Source: Pseudomonas sp. ATCC PTA-122608 (lineage in GTDB: Bacteria; Pseudomonadota; Gammaproteobacteria; Pseudomonadales; Pseudomonadaceae). From it: a DNA stretch of 64,000 bases. Shown piece after piece: positions 9,215 to 20,040 of this stretch. The stretch's first letter is position 1. Every line of letters starts with the position of its first letter. Below the pieces are notes generated by a model that worked only from the letters and a program-made list of their open reading frames with translations, did no database searches and was not told where the DNA came from. Position numbers and translations under genes: made by a program. The stretch is taken from contig NZ_LPNO01000013.1 of assembly GCF_001952855.1 (NCBI RefSeq), positions 162,098 through 226,097 on the forward strand, written 5' to 3'.

Positions 9215-10660
9215 ATGGCTTTAACAGTAAACACTAACCTTGCTTCGTTGAACGTTCAGAACAACCTGAACAAGGCTTCCGGCGCCCTGCAAACTTCCAT
9301 GCAGCGTCTGTCCTCCGGCCTGCGTATCAACAGCGCCAAAGACGATGCGGCCGGCCTGCAAATCTCCAACCGTCTGACCAGCCAGATCAACGGCCTGGGC
9401 GTTGCAATCAAAAACGCCAACGACGGCAGCTCGATTGCTCAGACCGCTGAAGGCGCCATGCAGCAGTCCACCAACATCCTGCAAAGCATGCGTACCCTGG
9501 CTCTGCAATCCGCCAACGGCTCGCCAAGCGCTGACGACCGTAAGTCGAACCAGGCTCAATACGCAGCACTGACTGCTGAATTGACCCGTATCGCTACCAC
9601 CACTACTTTCGGTGGCAAGAACCTGCTGGACGGTTCTTTCGGTACTACTTCGTTCCAGGTCGGCGCCAACGCCAACCAGACCATCGACATGAGCATCGGT
9701 AACGTTGCAGCCAACAACATTGGTTCGCAGCAGCTGAAATCCCAAGGCGTTGCTCCAAGCGCAACAGGTGTTGTCGGCGGCGCACTCACCGTTACCGGTG
9801 GCGGCCAGTCCAAGAGCCTGACCATCGCTGCCAGTGCTTCGGCCCAGCAGATCGCTGCGCAAATGAACGGCGCTGTAGGCGGCCTGGCTGCTACTGCCAG
9901 CACTGTTGCCCAGTTCACCATTGACTCCACTGCCATCGCTGCTGCAACCCCTGCCAGCGCCAACTTCACCTTGAAAGTCGGTAGCGGTGCTGCGGTCCAG
10001 TTCACTGGCGTAACCAGCGCTTCTGACCTGGCTGACCAACTGAAGTCCAACGCTGCCAAGCTGGGCATCACCGTTAACTTCGATTCGACCACCAAGGCAC
10101 TGTCGGTCAAGTCCGATACCGGTGAGAACCTGACCTTCAACGCTGGCGACGCCGGTGCTGTTGCAGGTATCAAGGTTGCCACCCTGGATGGTACCGGTAC
10201 TGCCGGCACTGCCGTTGCACTGGATGCCGGTCCGATCATCGCCACTGGTGCAGTGTCGCTGAACTCCTCCAGCAGCTACTCGCTGAGCGGCGCTGGCGTG
10301 ACGGGTCTGTTCGCAGCTACTGGTACTGCTGCCAACTCCACCAAAACCACCGTCAACAACACTGACATCACCACTGCTGCCAACGCACAGAACTCGATCG
10401 ACGTGATCACCCAGGCGATCTCGGACATCGACTCCCAGCGTGCCGGTCTCGGTGCTGTACAAAACCGTTTCGACAACACCGTTGCCAACCTGCAGAGCAT
10501 CTCCGACAACTCCAGCGCCGCTCGCGGTCAGATCCAGGACGTTGACTACGCTGCTGAAACTGCTCAGTTGACCAAGCAACAAACCCTGCAACAGGCTTCC
10601 ACTGCGATCCTGTCCCAGGCCAACCAACTGCCATCCGCTGTACTGAAGCTGCTTCAGTAA
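9215..10660 (+). CDS. fliC: Flagellin
   Basis: 481 residues. The conserved N-terminal D0/D1 ([18 protein letters not shown] onward, about 1-170) and C-terminal D1/D0 (about 395-481, ending [17 protein letters not shown]) flank a variable Ala/Thr/Ser-rich centre. Residues 30-49 carry the conserved segment [20 protein letters not shown], which overlaps the flg22-type epitope seen by plant FLS2 and the TLR5 site. The central region has many Ser/Thr that could be glycosylation sites. The gene has its own FliA promoter and a terminator behind it. Confidence 0.98.
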   Translation: MALTVNTNLASLNVQNNLNKASGALQTSMQRLSSGLRINSAKDDAAGLQISNRLTSQINGLGVAIKNANDGSSIAQTAEGAMQQSTNILQSMRTLALQSANGSPSADDRKSNQAQYAALTAELTRIATTTTFGGKNLLDGSFGTTSFQVGANANQTIDMSIGNVAANNIGSQQLKSQGVAPSATGVVGGALTVTGGGQSKSLTIAASASAQQIAAQMNGAVGGLAATASTVAQFTIDSTAIAAATPASANFTLKVGSGAAVQFTGVTSASDLADQLKSNAAKLGITVNFDSTTKALSVKSDTGENLTFNAGDAGAVAGIKVATLDGTGTAGTAVALDAGPIIATGAVSLNSSSSYSLSGAGVTGLFAATGTAANSTKTTVNNTDITTAANAQNSIDVITQAISDIDSQRAGLGAVQNRFDNTVANLQSISDNSSAARGQIQDVDYAAETAQLTKQQTLQQASTAILSQANQLPSAVLKLLQ

Positions 10661-10684
10661 TAGCCATCGGTAGATGACTGACGG

Positions 10685-10716
10685 AAGGGCGCGTTTACGT
10701 GCCCTTTTGTCTTTTG
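10685..10716 (+). terminator. Terminator between fliC and flaG
   Basis: Stem AAGGGCGCG with CGTGCCCTT (one G-U pair), loop TTTA, followed by TTGTCTTTTG. It begins 25 bases after the fliC stop. It may only partly end transcription, since flaG starts about 20 bases later with no promoter of its own that I can see. Confidence 0.7.
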
Positions 10717-10735
10717 CGTGATGAGGAGATTGGAC

Positions 10736-11098
10736 ATGGACATGAGCGTCAAGTTGAACCAGTCTTATCCTGCTGCCCCAACGCCACAGAGTGCGCCTGC
10801 CCCTGTGACTGCCGACTTGCAGACCCCCAAGGTTGATGCAACCGTCGCAGCAGTAAAGCCCAAGCAGGAAACGAAACCGGACGACCTGGAAAAGGCCGTC
10901 AACGATATTCGCAAATTTGTCCAGGCTGCCCAGCGCAACCTGGATTTTTCCATTGATGACTCCACCCATCAGGTGGTGGTCAAGGTCATTGCGACCGACA
11001 GTGGCGAGGTCATTCGTCAGATCCCGTCGGAAACCGCATTGAAACTCGCACAAAGTCTTCACGACGCCAGCAATGTGTTGTTTGACGCTAAAGTCTGA
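10736..11098 (+). CDS. flaG: FlaG family protein
   Basis: 120 residues from the ATG at 10736, chosen because GAGGAG lies 7 bases before it; in-frame starts at 10718 and 10721 overlap that site. The first 55 residues are Pro/Ala-rich. The second half has LEKAVNDIRKFVQAAQRNLDFSIDD and VVKVIATDSGEVIRQIPSE, the FlaG domain. FlaG is linked to filament length control in Pseudomonas and its relatives. Its place between fliC and fliD is the usual one. Confidence 0.93.
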   Translation: MDMSVKLNQSYPAAPTPQSAPAPVTADLQTPKVDATVAAVKPKQETKPDDLEKAVNDIRKFVQAAQRNLDFSIDDSTHQVVVKVIATDSGEVIRQIPSETALKLAQSLHDASNVLFDAKV

Positions 11099-11100
11099 GC

Positions 11101-11116
11101 TGGCATGAATTTTGTT
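11101..11116 (+). promoter_or_regulatory. Possible sigma-54 promoter of fliD
   Basis: TGGCATG, four bases, then TTGT, beginning 3 bases after the flaG stop. The -24 part is good, but the -12 element has GT where GC is expected, so this is a weaker match than the boxes before fleS, fliE and fliL. Known FleQ/RpoN control of fliD in P. aeruginosa makes it plausible. Confidence 0.45.
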
Positions 11117-11178
11117 GCTGTAGCTGCTTGAGGCGCCGTCCGTCAAGAAAGCGCCAGCCCCGTATCAGGAGAAACATC

Positions 11179-12576
11179 ATGGGTGATATATCCGTCAGCG
11201 GCCCGGTAACGGGCATTGATACCCAGTCTATCGTTACGGCCTTGGTGAACGCTGAGCAGGCGCCCAAGCAGTCGCAGATCAACAAGCAGTCGCAGACGCA
11301 GACCGCCCAGTTGTCCTCGATCGGCAAGATTCAAGCGGCACTCGATGCGTTCCGCGGCGCTATGGACACTATGACCAAGGACGCCAGTATCGGCGGCCTG
11401 ACGGCGGCGACCACGGATGCCAACGTTTCTACCGTCACCCTGGGTGCCGGTGCTTCTGCGGGGAGCTACCTGTTGGTGGTCAACCAATTGGCGACCGCCT
11501 CAAAGATTGCTACCCAGAACTTCGCGGGTGGGGCGAAGAGCGTCGTCAATAGTGGCTCTACGGCTACGACCCTGGAGATTTCCCAGTCAGGTAAGAGCTA
11601 TGGTGTCAGCGTTCCTCCTGGCGCAACGTTGCAGCAAGTGCGTGACTCGATCAACGCGCAGTACAGCAGCGCTGGCCTGAGTGCCAACATCCTGACCGAC
11701 GCAACCGGTTCCCGGCTGGTCGTGACGTCGACCAATACCGGCGCCGGTACAGACATTACCCTGGGTGGTAACACCGGGTTGGAAACCGGCACTACCGTTG
11801 TCGGCGGCCCGCCGGTGAATGCGAAATACACCATTGACGGTACCGCTCAGGAGTCCAAGAGCAATACCCTGACCGAAGCAATCAGCGGCGTGACTATCAA
11901 GTTGACCGCGGTGTCCGCGTTGCCCACCGGTGTTAGCGACGAAAGCAAGCGAATAGCCTCGACCATTACGGTCACCCGCAGTAACGACACCCTGAAGAGT
12001 TCGGTAAAGGGGTTTGTCGATACCTATAACGCCTTGATGACAGCGATCGGCACTGAGACCAAAGTCACCACTAACGCGGATGGTTCTACTACGTCTGCGG
12101 CGCTGACGGGCGATGCCACGATGCGTTCTTTGCAGTCGGCCCTGCGTAACGAGCTGAACTCATTGGCGGGCTCGGGTACGTTGAAGTCCCTGGCTCAATT
12201 TGGTGTAAACACTGACCAGACAACCGGTAAGTTGAGCATCGATGACAAGGTGTTCGGTGCGGCAATTGCCACCAACCCTACTGACATCGGCGGCATTTTC
12301 AACGGTGACAATGGCCTGCTCGCGCGTATGAAAACGGCGACTGACAGCTATGCATTGAGCGGTACCGGGGTTCTGGCCTCGCGTTCTTCGACGCTGACGG
12401 CGAACATCAAGGACCTGCAAGTGCAGCAGGACAGCCTGACCGCGCGCATGGCTGCACTCAAGACGAGCCTGACTGCCAAGTACACTACGATGAACAGCCT
12501 GGTGGCACAGCTCACCGCTCAACGGTCGAGCGTAATGACCACGCTCAATGCGCTGAACAATCCCAAGACCGATTGA
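11179..12576 (+). CDS. fliD: Flagellar filament cap protein FliD
   Basis: 465 residues from the ATG at 11179, chosen for the AGGAG site 7 bases before it and the standard opening MGDISVSGPVTGIDTQSIV; an upstream in-frame start at 11128 adds an untypical Arg-rich stretch. FliD forms the cap that folds flagellin monomers at the filament tip and can bind mucin. The N- and C-terminal coiled-coil regions are conserved (GFVDTYNALMTAIG, LARMKTATDSYALSGTG). It is followed by the chaperones fliS and fliT. Confidence 0.97.
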   Translation: MGDISVSGPVTGIDTQSIVTALVNAEQAPKQSQINKQSQTQTAQLSSIGKIQAALDAFRGAMDTMTKDASIGGLTAATTDANVSTVTLGAGASAGSYLLVVNQLATASKIATQNFAGGAKSVVNSGSTATTLEISQSGKSYGVSVPPGATLQQVRDSINAQYSSAGLSANILTDATGSRLVVTSTNTGAGTDITLGGNTGLETGTTVVGGPPVNAKYTIDGTAQESKSNTLTEAISGVTIKLTAVSALPTGVSDESKRIASTITVTRSNDTLKSSVKGFVDTYNALMTAIGTETKVTTNADGSTTSAALTGDATMRSLQSALRNELNSLAGSGTLKSLAQFGVNTDQTTGKLSIDDKVFGAAIATNPTDIGGIFNGDNGLLARMKTATDSYALSGTGVLASRSSTLTANIKDLQVQQDSLTARMAALKTSLTAKYTTMNSLVAQLTAQRSSVMTTLNALNNPKTD

Positions 12577-12642
12577 TCCTCAATGAAGCCGTCCGGTGAA
12601 GTGAAAACCTTCATCGGGCGCACCTTCAGCAGACCGCCGGCT

Positions 12643-12669
12643 TAAAGTTTTTTGCGACACCGTCGACAT
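12643..12669 (+). promoter_or_regulatory. Possible FliA promoter before fliS
   Basis: TAAAGTTT (12643-12650), 11 bases, then GTCGACAT. The -35 half is a perfect sigma-28 match with exact spacing; the -10 half keeps only part of GCCGATAA. It lies about 50 bases before the fliS start. Confidence 0.45.
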
Positions 12670-12719
12670 AATAGTCAGAGCCCATTCTTTTTAGCTGTTG
12701 CCTGTCACGAGGTAGAAAC

Positions 12720-13109
12720 ATGAATCCCATGAGAGCCCTTCGCCAATACCAGAAGGTCAATTCCCATGCCCAGGTCTCCGAGGCCAGCCCGCACCGTCTG
12801 GTTCAGATGTTGATGGAAGGCGCGCTGGACCGCATGGCCCAGGCCAAGGGCGCCATGGCTCGTGGTGACATCGCGCAAAAAGGCCTGTTGCTGGGCAAGG
12901 CGATCGATATCCTGATTGGTTTGCGTGACGGCCTGAACCCGGAAAAAACCGACGATCCGGCCGCCTTGCAGCAATTGGATAACCTGTACGCCTACATGAC
13001 TACGCGTTTGCTTGAAGCCAATACCAAGAACGATGTCGAGATGATCGACGAAGTGGCCGGCTTGATGATTACGCTCAAGGAAGGCTGGGACGGTATTGCA
13101 ACACTGTAG
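12720..13109 (+). CDS. fliS: Flagellin export chaperone FliS
   Basis: 129 residues. The family signature is present: MRALRQYQKVNSHAQVSEASPHRLVQMLMEGAL at the start, and the helical body GKAIDILIGLRDGLNPEK. FliS binds the C-terminal helix of flagellin in the cytosol and delivers it to FlhA. A clear AGGTAG site precedes the ATG. fliT follows after 24 bases. Confidence 0.96.
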   Translation: MNPMRALRQYQKVNSHAQVSEASPHRLVQMLMEGALDRMAQAKGAMARGDIAQKGLLLGKAIDILIGLRDGLNPEKTDDPAALQQLDNLYAYMTTRLLEANTKNDVEMIDEVAGLMITLKEGWDGIATL

Positions 13110-13133
13110 GCCTGCTGGCCTGAGGAAGATGTC

Positions 13134-13430
13134 ATGAGTCACGCCCTGCAACGGATTGACGAAACCCGCGAAGCCTTGATGGACGCATTGGTTGCCCGCA
13201 ACTGGGACGCCATTGGCGAACTGGACCTGGGATGCCGTGCGGTAATTGATGAGGCGCTGAGCAATGCGCCGGTGGACGAGGATGCCCTGCGGGAGAAGCT
13301 GGAGAGTTTGCTGGCGGTTTATCAGCAGCTGCTTGAGGTGACAACCGGGGAGCGCCAGGCGATATTCGAGGAGATGTCGCAGATCAACCGAGCGGAAAGT
13401 GCGTCAAAGGTTTACCATCTGTTCGGCTGA
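13134..13430 (+). CDS. fliT: FliT-like flagellar chaperone
   Basis: 98 residues, all predicted helical (RIDETREALMDALVARNWDAIGELD, then LREKLESLLAVYQQLLEVTTGER). Size, helical make-up and position right after fliS fit the FliT chaperone for FliD. Sequence conservation of FliT is low, so the name rests mostly on context. It ends this operon. Confidence 0.78.
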   Translation: MSHALQRIDETREALMDALVARNWDAIGELDLGCRAVIDEALSNAPVDEDALREKLESLLAVYQQLLEVTTGERQAIFEEMSQINRAESASKVYHLFG

Positions 13431-13465
13431 AGGCTCAGTTAATCCGAACAAGGCGCGTCATAAAT

Positions 13466-13545
13466 TTGACTGTGCACATATTTTTGACTTAACTAGTGCT
13501 ATTTTCAGACGTCAGAAAGCTGTAGCGCAGAAAATGCCTACAGCT
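13466..13545 (+). promoter_or_regulatory. fleQ upstream region: sigma-70-like promoter and inverted repeat
   Basis: TTGACT (13466-13471), 17 bases, TTAACT (13489-13494) resembles a sigma-70 promoter. Downstream lies a perfect 8-bp inverted repeat, AGCTGTAG and CTACAGCT (13518-13545), with a 12-base spacer, which could be an operator or the base of an mRNA hairpin. In P. aeruginosa fleQ is sigma-70 driven and repressed by Vfr; whether that holds here is inference. Confidence 0.42.
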
Positions 13546-13600
13546 ATCTAGATTGCCCCAACTCGAGGGCATTAAGTTTTACTAGGGAAGTTGCTATTGC

Positions 13601-15076
<1,476 letters not shown>

Positions 15077-15091
15077 CGCCTGTTTTTCAAG

Positions 15092-15117
15092 CCGCTGATT
15101 AATCAGCGGTTTTTTTT
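15092..15117 (+). terminator. Rho-independent terminator after fleQ
   Basis: CCGCTGA, TTAA, TCAGCGG followed by eight T residues, 16 bases after the fleQ stop. It separates fleQ from the fleSR promoter that follows immediately. Confidence 0.93.
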
Positions 15118-15133
15118 CGGCACGGGTATTGCT
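15118..15133 (+). promoter_or_regulatory. Sigma-54 promoter of fleSR
   Basis: CGGCACG, GGTA, TTGCT: GG at 15119-15120 and GC at 15131-15132, exactly 12 bases apart. This is a near-perfect RpoN box about 50 bases before fleS. fleSR is a known direct FleQ/RpoN target. Confidence 0.87.
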
Positions 15134-15183
15134 ACAGCACTCGCAACGTTCCGTTTAACTGACGGTCAGCCAAGCGAGAGAGC

Positions 15184-16398
15184 ATGATGCCCCACGCCGC
15201 CCAACTATCTTCGGTCCCTGACATTCAGGGGCCTGCTCCCTCCGTAGAGCAGATCAGCCGCCTTGGGCTTGAACAGGCATTTTCCCTGTTCAACCAGATG
15301 TCGAGCCAGTTGACTGACTCCTACAGCCTGTTGGAAGCGCGGGTTTCCGAGCTTAAAGGCGAGTTGGCGGTGGTCAGTGCCCAGCGCATGGAAGAGCTGG
15401 CCGAGAAAGAGCGCCTGGCTAACCGTCTGCAAAATCTCCTCGACCTGTTGCCCGGTGGCGTGATCGTCATCGACGACCAAGGCCGCGTGCGCGAAGCCAA
15501 CCCGGCCGCCTGCGACATGCTGGGCCTGCCGCTGGAAGGCGAGCTGTGGCGCGAAGTCATCACCCGCTGCTTTGCGCCGCGGGAAGACGACGGCCACGAA
15601 ATCTCTCTCAAGGACGGGCGCCGCTTGTCCATCGCCACCCGTTCCCTGGACGCAGAGCCCGGCCAGTTGGTGTTGCTCAACGACCTGACTGAAACCCGCC
15701 ACCTGCAAGACCAGTTGGCTCGCCACGAGCGCCTGTCGTCCTTGGGGCGGATGGTCGCTTCCCTGGCCCATCAGATTCGTACGCCGTTGTCCGCTGCGCT
15801 GATTTACGCCAGTCATTTGACTGATGAGCAGTTGCCGGCAGCCACTCACCAGCGTTTTGCCGGTCGCTTGAAGGAGCGTTTGCACGAGCTGGAGCATCAA
15901 GTGCGCGACATGCTGGTGTTTGCCCGCGGCGAATTGCCGCTGACCGATCGCGTCACCCCGGCGTTATTGATGCAGTCCCTGCAAGCCGCCGCCGCCACCC
16001 ATATTCAGGAAGCGTCAGTCCGTTGGCAGTGCGACAGCCATCACGGCGAGTTGCTGTGCAACCGCGACACGCTGGTAGGCGCGCTGCTCAACCTGATCGA
16101 AAACGCGACCCAGGCCAGCGGCCCCGGGGCGCGGCTCAAGGTTCACCTGTACAACCGTGGCGACACCCTGCGCCTGAGCATCAGCGACAGTGGCAGCGGG
16201 ATTGACCCGGTGGTGCTGCAACGCCTCGGCGAACCTTTTTTCACCACCAAAACCAACGGTACCGGCCTGGGCCTGACCGTGGTCAAGGCAGTCGCCCGTG
16301 CCCATCAGGGAGAATTGCAGCTGCATTCCCGGTTGGGTCGCGGCACGTGCGCGTTGATCACGCTGCCGCTGTTTTCATGCGCCGTCAGCGCGGAGTAA
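15184..16398 (+). CDS. fleS: Flagellar sensor histidine kinase FleS
   Basis: 404 residues, no membrane segment, so cytosolic. A coiled region (about 30-80) leads to a PAS domain (about 80-170, LLDLLPGGVIVIDDQGRVREANPAA), then a HisKA domain with His196 in SLAHQIRTP, then HATPase motifs (NLIENATQA, SDSGSGID, GTGLGLTV). It phosphorylates FleR to turn on mid-stage flagellar promoters. Two ATG codons in a row make the start uncertain by one residue. fleR begins 6 bases later. Confidence 0.95.
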   Translation: MMPHAAQLSSVPDIQGPAPSVEQISRLGLEQAFSLFNQMSSQLTDSYSLLEARVSELKGELAVVSAQRMEELAEKERLANRLQNLLDLLPGGVIVIDDQGRVREANPAACDMLGLPLEGELWREVITRCFAPREDDGHEISLKDGRRLSIATRSLDAEPGQLVLLNDLTETRHLQDQLARHERLSSLGRMVASLAHQIRTPLSAALIYASHLTDEQLPAATHQRFAGRLKERLHELEHQVRDMLVFARGELPLTDRVTPALLMQSLQAAAATHIQEASVRWQCDSHHGELLCNRDTLVGALLNLIENATQASGPGARLKVHLYNRGDTLRLSISDSGSGIDPVVLQRLGEPFFTTKTNGTGLGLTVVKAVARAHQGELQLHSRLGRGTCALITLPLFSCAVSAE

Positions 16399-16404
16399 AA
16401 GGTC

Positions 16405-17787
16405 ATGGCTATCAAGGTTTTATTGGTTGAAGACGATCGCGCCCTGCGTGAAGCATTGGCTGACACGCTGTTGCTGGCGGGCCATGACTACCGGGCGGTA
16501 GGTTCTGCCGAAGAAGCCTTGGAGGCAGTGGAGCAGGAGTCCTTCAGCCTGGTGGTCAGCGACGTGAACATGCCGGGCATGGACGGCCACCAATTGCTCG
16601 GCTTGTTGCGTGCGCGCCAGCCGCAATTGCCGGTGCTGTTGATGACCGCCCACGGTGCGGTGGAGCGCGCCGTCGACGCCATGCGCCAGGGCGCTGCGGA
16701 TTACCTGGTCAAACCTTTCGAGCCCAAAGCCTTGATCGAGCTGGTCGCGCGCCATGCCCTCGGCACCCTGGGCGCCGCCGACGGCGAAGGCCCGATTGCC
16801 TTCGAACCGGCCAGTGCGCAATTGCTGGAACTGGCGGCCCGGGTCGCCCGCAGCGACTCCACCGTGTTGATCTCCGGCGAGTCCGGTACCGGCAAGGAAG
16901 TGCTGGCGCGCTACATCCACCAGCAATCCCATCGTGCCAGCCAGCCGTTCATTGCGATCAACTGCGCGGCCATCCCCGACAACATGCTCGAAGCCACCTT
17001 GTTCGGTCATGAAAAAGGCTCGTTCACCGGCGCCATCGCCGCCCAGGCCGGCAAGTTCGAACAGGCCGACGGCGGCACCATCCTGCTCGACGAAATCTCC
17101 GAAATGCCCCTGGGCCTGCAAGCCAAATTGCTGCGGGTATTGCAGGAGCGCGAAGTGGAGCGGGTGGGCGCACGCAAGCCGATCCAGCTGGACATCCGTG
17201 TGGTGGCCACCACCAACCGCGACCTGGCGGGCGAAGTGGCGGCGGGGCGCTTCCGTGAGGATTTGTTCTACCGTCTCTCGGTGTTCCCGTTGGCCTGGCG
17301 CCCGTTGCGCGAGCGCCCGGCAGACATCATTCCGCTGGCCGAGCGCCTGCTGAGCAAACACGTCAATAAAATGAAGCATGCCCAGGCGCGCCTGTCGGCC
17401 GACGCCCAGGCCTGCCTGATCAGCTACCCATGGCCCGGCAACGTGCGGGAACTGGACAATGCGATCCAGCGTGCGTTGATTTTGCAGCAGGGCGGCTTGA
17501 TCCAGCCCCAGGACTTCTGCCTGGCCATGGGCACCGGCGCGGCGCCGTTGCCGAGCCTGGCGGCCGCGCCACAGATCGAAGCCGCGCCTGCCGAGTCGGC
17601 CGGCGCCTTGGGCGACGACCTGCGCCGCCGCGAATTCCAGATGATCATCGACACCTTGCGCTCCGAGCGCGGCCGCCGCAAAGAAGCCGCCGAGCGCCTG
17701 GGCATCAGCCCGCGCACCTTGCGCTACAAGCTGGCGCAGATGCGCGATGCCGGGATGGACGTGGAAGCCTACCTCTACGCCACCTGA
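16405..17787 (+). CDS. fleR: Sigma-54-dependent response regulator FleR
   Basis: 460 residues. Receiver domain with Asp53 in VSDVNMPGMDG, AAA+ domain with Walker A GESGTGKE and the sigma-54 contact loop in the variant form GSFTGA, Walker B ILLDEISE, and a Fis-type HTH (AAERLGISPRTLRYKLAQ). Phosphorylated by FleS, it activates mid-class flagellar operons with RpoN. The same pair order fleS-fleR downstream of fleQ is typical of Pseudomonas. Confidence 0.96.
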   Translation: MAIKVLLVEDDRALREALADTLLLAGHDYRAVGSAEEALEAVEQESFSLVVSDVNMPGMDGHQLLGLLRARQPQLPVLLMTAHGAVERAVDAMRQGAADYLVKPFEPKALIELVARHALGTLGAADGEGPIAFEPASAQLLELAARVARSDSTVLISGESGTGKEVLARYIHQQSHRASQPFIAINCAAIPDNMLEATLFGHEKGSFTGAIAAQAGKFEQADGGTILLDEISEMPLGLQAKLLRVLQEREVERVGARKPIQLDIRVVATTNRDLAGEVAAGRFREDLFYRLSVFPLAWRPLRERPADIIPLAERLLSKHVNKMKHAQARLSADAQACLISYPWPGNVRELDNAIQRALILQQGGLIQPQDFCLAMGTGAAPLPSLAAAPQIEAAPAESAGALGDDLRRREFQMIIDTLRSERGRRKEAAERLGISPRTLRYKLAQMRDAGMDVEAYLYAT

Positions 17788-17841
17788 AAATCCTCGAAGC
17801 CGACAGGGCCAGTCGCCTTTTCTTACAGAATGCCACGGAGC

Positions 17842-17857
17842 TGGCACCCTTGTTGCT
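17842..17857 (+). promoter_or_regulatory. Sigma-54 promoter of fliEFGHIJ
   Basis: TGGCACC, CTTG, TTGCT: GG at 17843-17844 and GC at 17855-17856, spacing 12. It lies about 60 bases before fliE. A 7-bp inverted repeat (CTTACAG and CTGTAAG) flanks the box on both sides and could add a protein-binding or hairpin signal. Confidence 0.85.
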
Positions 17858-17917
17858 ACCACCCCTGTAAGCGCTGTGTAGTGTCAAAAAATTGCGGGTC
17901 GTCGGAGAGAGAAGGTC

Positions 17918-18250
17918 ATGAGCCAAGGTGTTGAGTTCAATCGGTTGATGTTGGATATGCGGTCCATGCAAATGGATGCCATGGCCCAACCGAAATCCGC
18001 CGCGCAAGCCGTGCCGGAATTGGGCCAGAGCAGCTTTGCCGACATGCTCGGCCAGGCCATCAACAAGGTCAGCGATACCCAGCAGGCATCCAGTCAGTTG
18101 GCGACCGCCTTCGAGATCGGCAAAAGCGGCGTGGACCTCACCGACGTGATGGTCGCTTCGCAGAAAGCCAGCGTTTCATTCCAGGCCTTGACCCAGGTGC
18201 GCAACAAGCTGGTTCAAGCCTATCAAGACATCATGCAGATGCCGGTTTAA
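17918..18250 (+). CDS. fliE: Hook-basal body protein FliE
   Basis: 110 residues, the normal size. The C-terminal half has the family pattern [22 protein letters not shown] and [39 protein letters not shown]. FliE joins the MS ring to the proximal rod and is among the first proteins exported. It leads the operon with fliF 14 bases downstream. Confidence 0.97.
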   Translation: MSQGVEFNRLMLDMRSMQMDAMAQPKSAAQAVPELGQSSFADMLGQAINKVSDTQQASSQLATAFEIGKSGVDLTDVMVASQKASVSFQALTQVRNKLVQAYQDIMQMPV

Positions 18251-18264
18251 GGACGATTTGAGTC

Positions 18265-20040
18265 ATGGCAGAAGCAGTCGTGGATAACGCACCCGCCAAG
18301 GCAGACGGCAAGCCGCCGCTGTTCGGCCTGTCGTTCCTGGAAAACCTCTCCGAGATGACCATGCTGCGTCAGGTGGGCCTGATGGTCGGCCTGGCTGCCA
18401 GCGTGGCGATTGGTTTTGCCGTGGTGCTGTGGTCCCAGCAACCGGATTACCGTCCGCTGTACGGCAGCCTGGCGGGCATGGATTCCAAGCAGATCATGGA
18501 AACCCTGGCGGCGGCAGACATTGCCTACACCGTCGAACCGAATTCCGGCGCCCTGTTGGTCAAGGCCGATGATGTGGCCCGTGCACGGATGAAACTGGCG
18601 GCAGCCGGCGTCACCCCGTCCGACGCCAACATCGGTTTTGAAATCCTCGACAAGGACCAAGGCCTGGGTACCAGCCAGTTCATGGAAGCCACCCGCTACC
18701 GTCGTGGCCTGGAAGGCGAACTGGCGCGCACCATTTCTGCGTTGAACAACGTCAAAGGCGCCCGTGTGCACCTGGCGATTCCGAAAAGCTCGGTGTTTGT
18801 GCGCGATGAACGCAAGCCCAGCGCTTCGGTACTGGTCGAATTGTTTGCTGGCCGCTCCCTGGAGCCTGGCCAGGTGTTGGCGATCATCAACCTGGTGGCT
18901 ACCAGCGTTCCCGAATTGAGCAAGTCGCAAATCACCGTGGTCGACCAGAAGGGCAACCTGCTGTCGGACCTCGCGGAAAACTCTTCGCTGACCATGGCCG
19001 GCAAGCAGTTCGACTACAGCCGTCGCATGGAAAGCATGCTGACCCAGCGCGTGCACAACATCCTGCAACCGGTGTTGGGCAATGATCGCTACAAGGCGGA
19101 AGTGTCTGCCGACGTGGACTTCAGCGCCGTCGAATCCACCTCCGAGCAGTTCAACCCGGACCAGCCGGCCCTGCGCAGCGAGCAATCGACCACTGAGCAA
19201 CGTACCGCCAGCAATGGCCCGCAAGGCGTGCCGGGTGCCCTGAGCAACCAGCCGCCAACCCCGGCCACCGCTCCGCAAACCACCGGTGGCGCTGCTGCTA
19301 CCGCAGGCGCGGTGCAACCTGGCCAGCCGCTGCTGGACGCCAACGGTCAGCAGATCATGGACCCGGCTACCGGCCAGCCAATGCTCGCGCCGTACCCGGC
19401 CGACAAGCGCAACCAGTCCACCAAGAACTTCGAGCTCGACCGCTCCATCAGCCACACCAAGCAGCAGCAAGGCCGGATCAATCGCCTGTCGGTGTCGGTG
19501 GTCGTGGATGACCAGGTCAAGATCAACGCCGCCGACGGCGCCGTCACCCGTGCCCCGTGGAGCGCCGACGAATTGGCGCGCTTCACCCGCCTGGTGCAGG
19601 ACGCGGTGGGCTTCGATGCCAGCCGTGGCGACAGCGTCAGCGTGATCAACATGCCGTTTTCCGCCGAGCGGGGCGAGGTGATTGCCGAGGCCGCGTTCTA
19701 TACTCAGCCGTGGTTCTGGGACATCGTCAAGCAAGTGCTGGGTGTGTTGTTCATCCTGGTGCTGGTGTTCGGCGTGCTGCGTCCGGTGCTCAACAACATT
19801 ACCGGTCACGGCAAAAAACAACTGGCCCTGGCCGGTGGCGACGTCGAACTGGGTGGCATGGGCGGCCTCGATGGCGAACTGGCCAACGACCGCGTGAGCC
19901 TCGGTGGCCCGCAAAGCATTCTGTTGCCGAGCCCGAGCGAGGGTTATGACGCTCAGTTGAACGCAATCAAGAGCCTGGTGGCCGAAGACCCGGGTCGTGT
20001 GGCCCAAGTCGTGAAAGAGTGGATTAACGCAGATGAGTGA
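18265..20040 (+). CDS. fliF: Flagellar MS-ring protein FliF
   Basis: 591 residues. A first membrane segment (about 40-60, LMVGLAASVAIGFAVVLW), a large periplasmic region with ring-building motifs (NSGALLVKADDVARARMKLA, ELARTISALNNVKGARVHLAIP), a low-complexity Pro/Thr/Gln-rich insert (about 300-380), a second membrane segment (about 490-510), and a short cytosolic C-terminal tail that binds FliG. FliF forms the ring in the inner membrane on which export gate and switch assemble. It overlaps fliG by 8 bases. Confidence 0.97.
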   Translation: MAEAVVDNAPAKADGKPPLFGLSFLENLSEMTMLRQVGLMVGLAASVAIGFAVVLWSQQPDYRPLYGSLAGMDSKQIMETLAAADIAYTVEPNSGALLVKADDVARARMKLAAAGVTPSDANIGFEILDKDQGLGTSQFMEATRYRRGLEGELARTISALNNVKGARVHLAIPKSSVFVRDERKPSASVLVELFAGRSLEPGQVLAIINLVATSVPELSKSQITVVDQKGNLLSDLAENSSLTMAGKQFDYSRRMESMLTQRVHNILQPVLGNDRYKAEVSADVDFSAVESTSEQFNPDQPALRSEQSTTEQRTASNGPQGVPGALSNQPPTPATAPQTTGGAAATAGAVQPGQPLLDANGQQIMDPATGQPMLAPYPADKRNQSTKNFELDRSISHTKQQQGRINRLSVSVVVDDQVKINAADGAVTRAPWSADELARFTRLVQDAVGFDASRGDSVSVINMPFSAERGEVIAEAAFYTQPWFWDIVKQVLGVLFILVLVFGVLRPVLNNITGHGKKQLALAGGDVELGGMGGLDGELANDRVSLGGPQSILLPSPSEGYDAQLNAIKSLVAEDPGRVAQVVKEWINADE

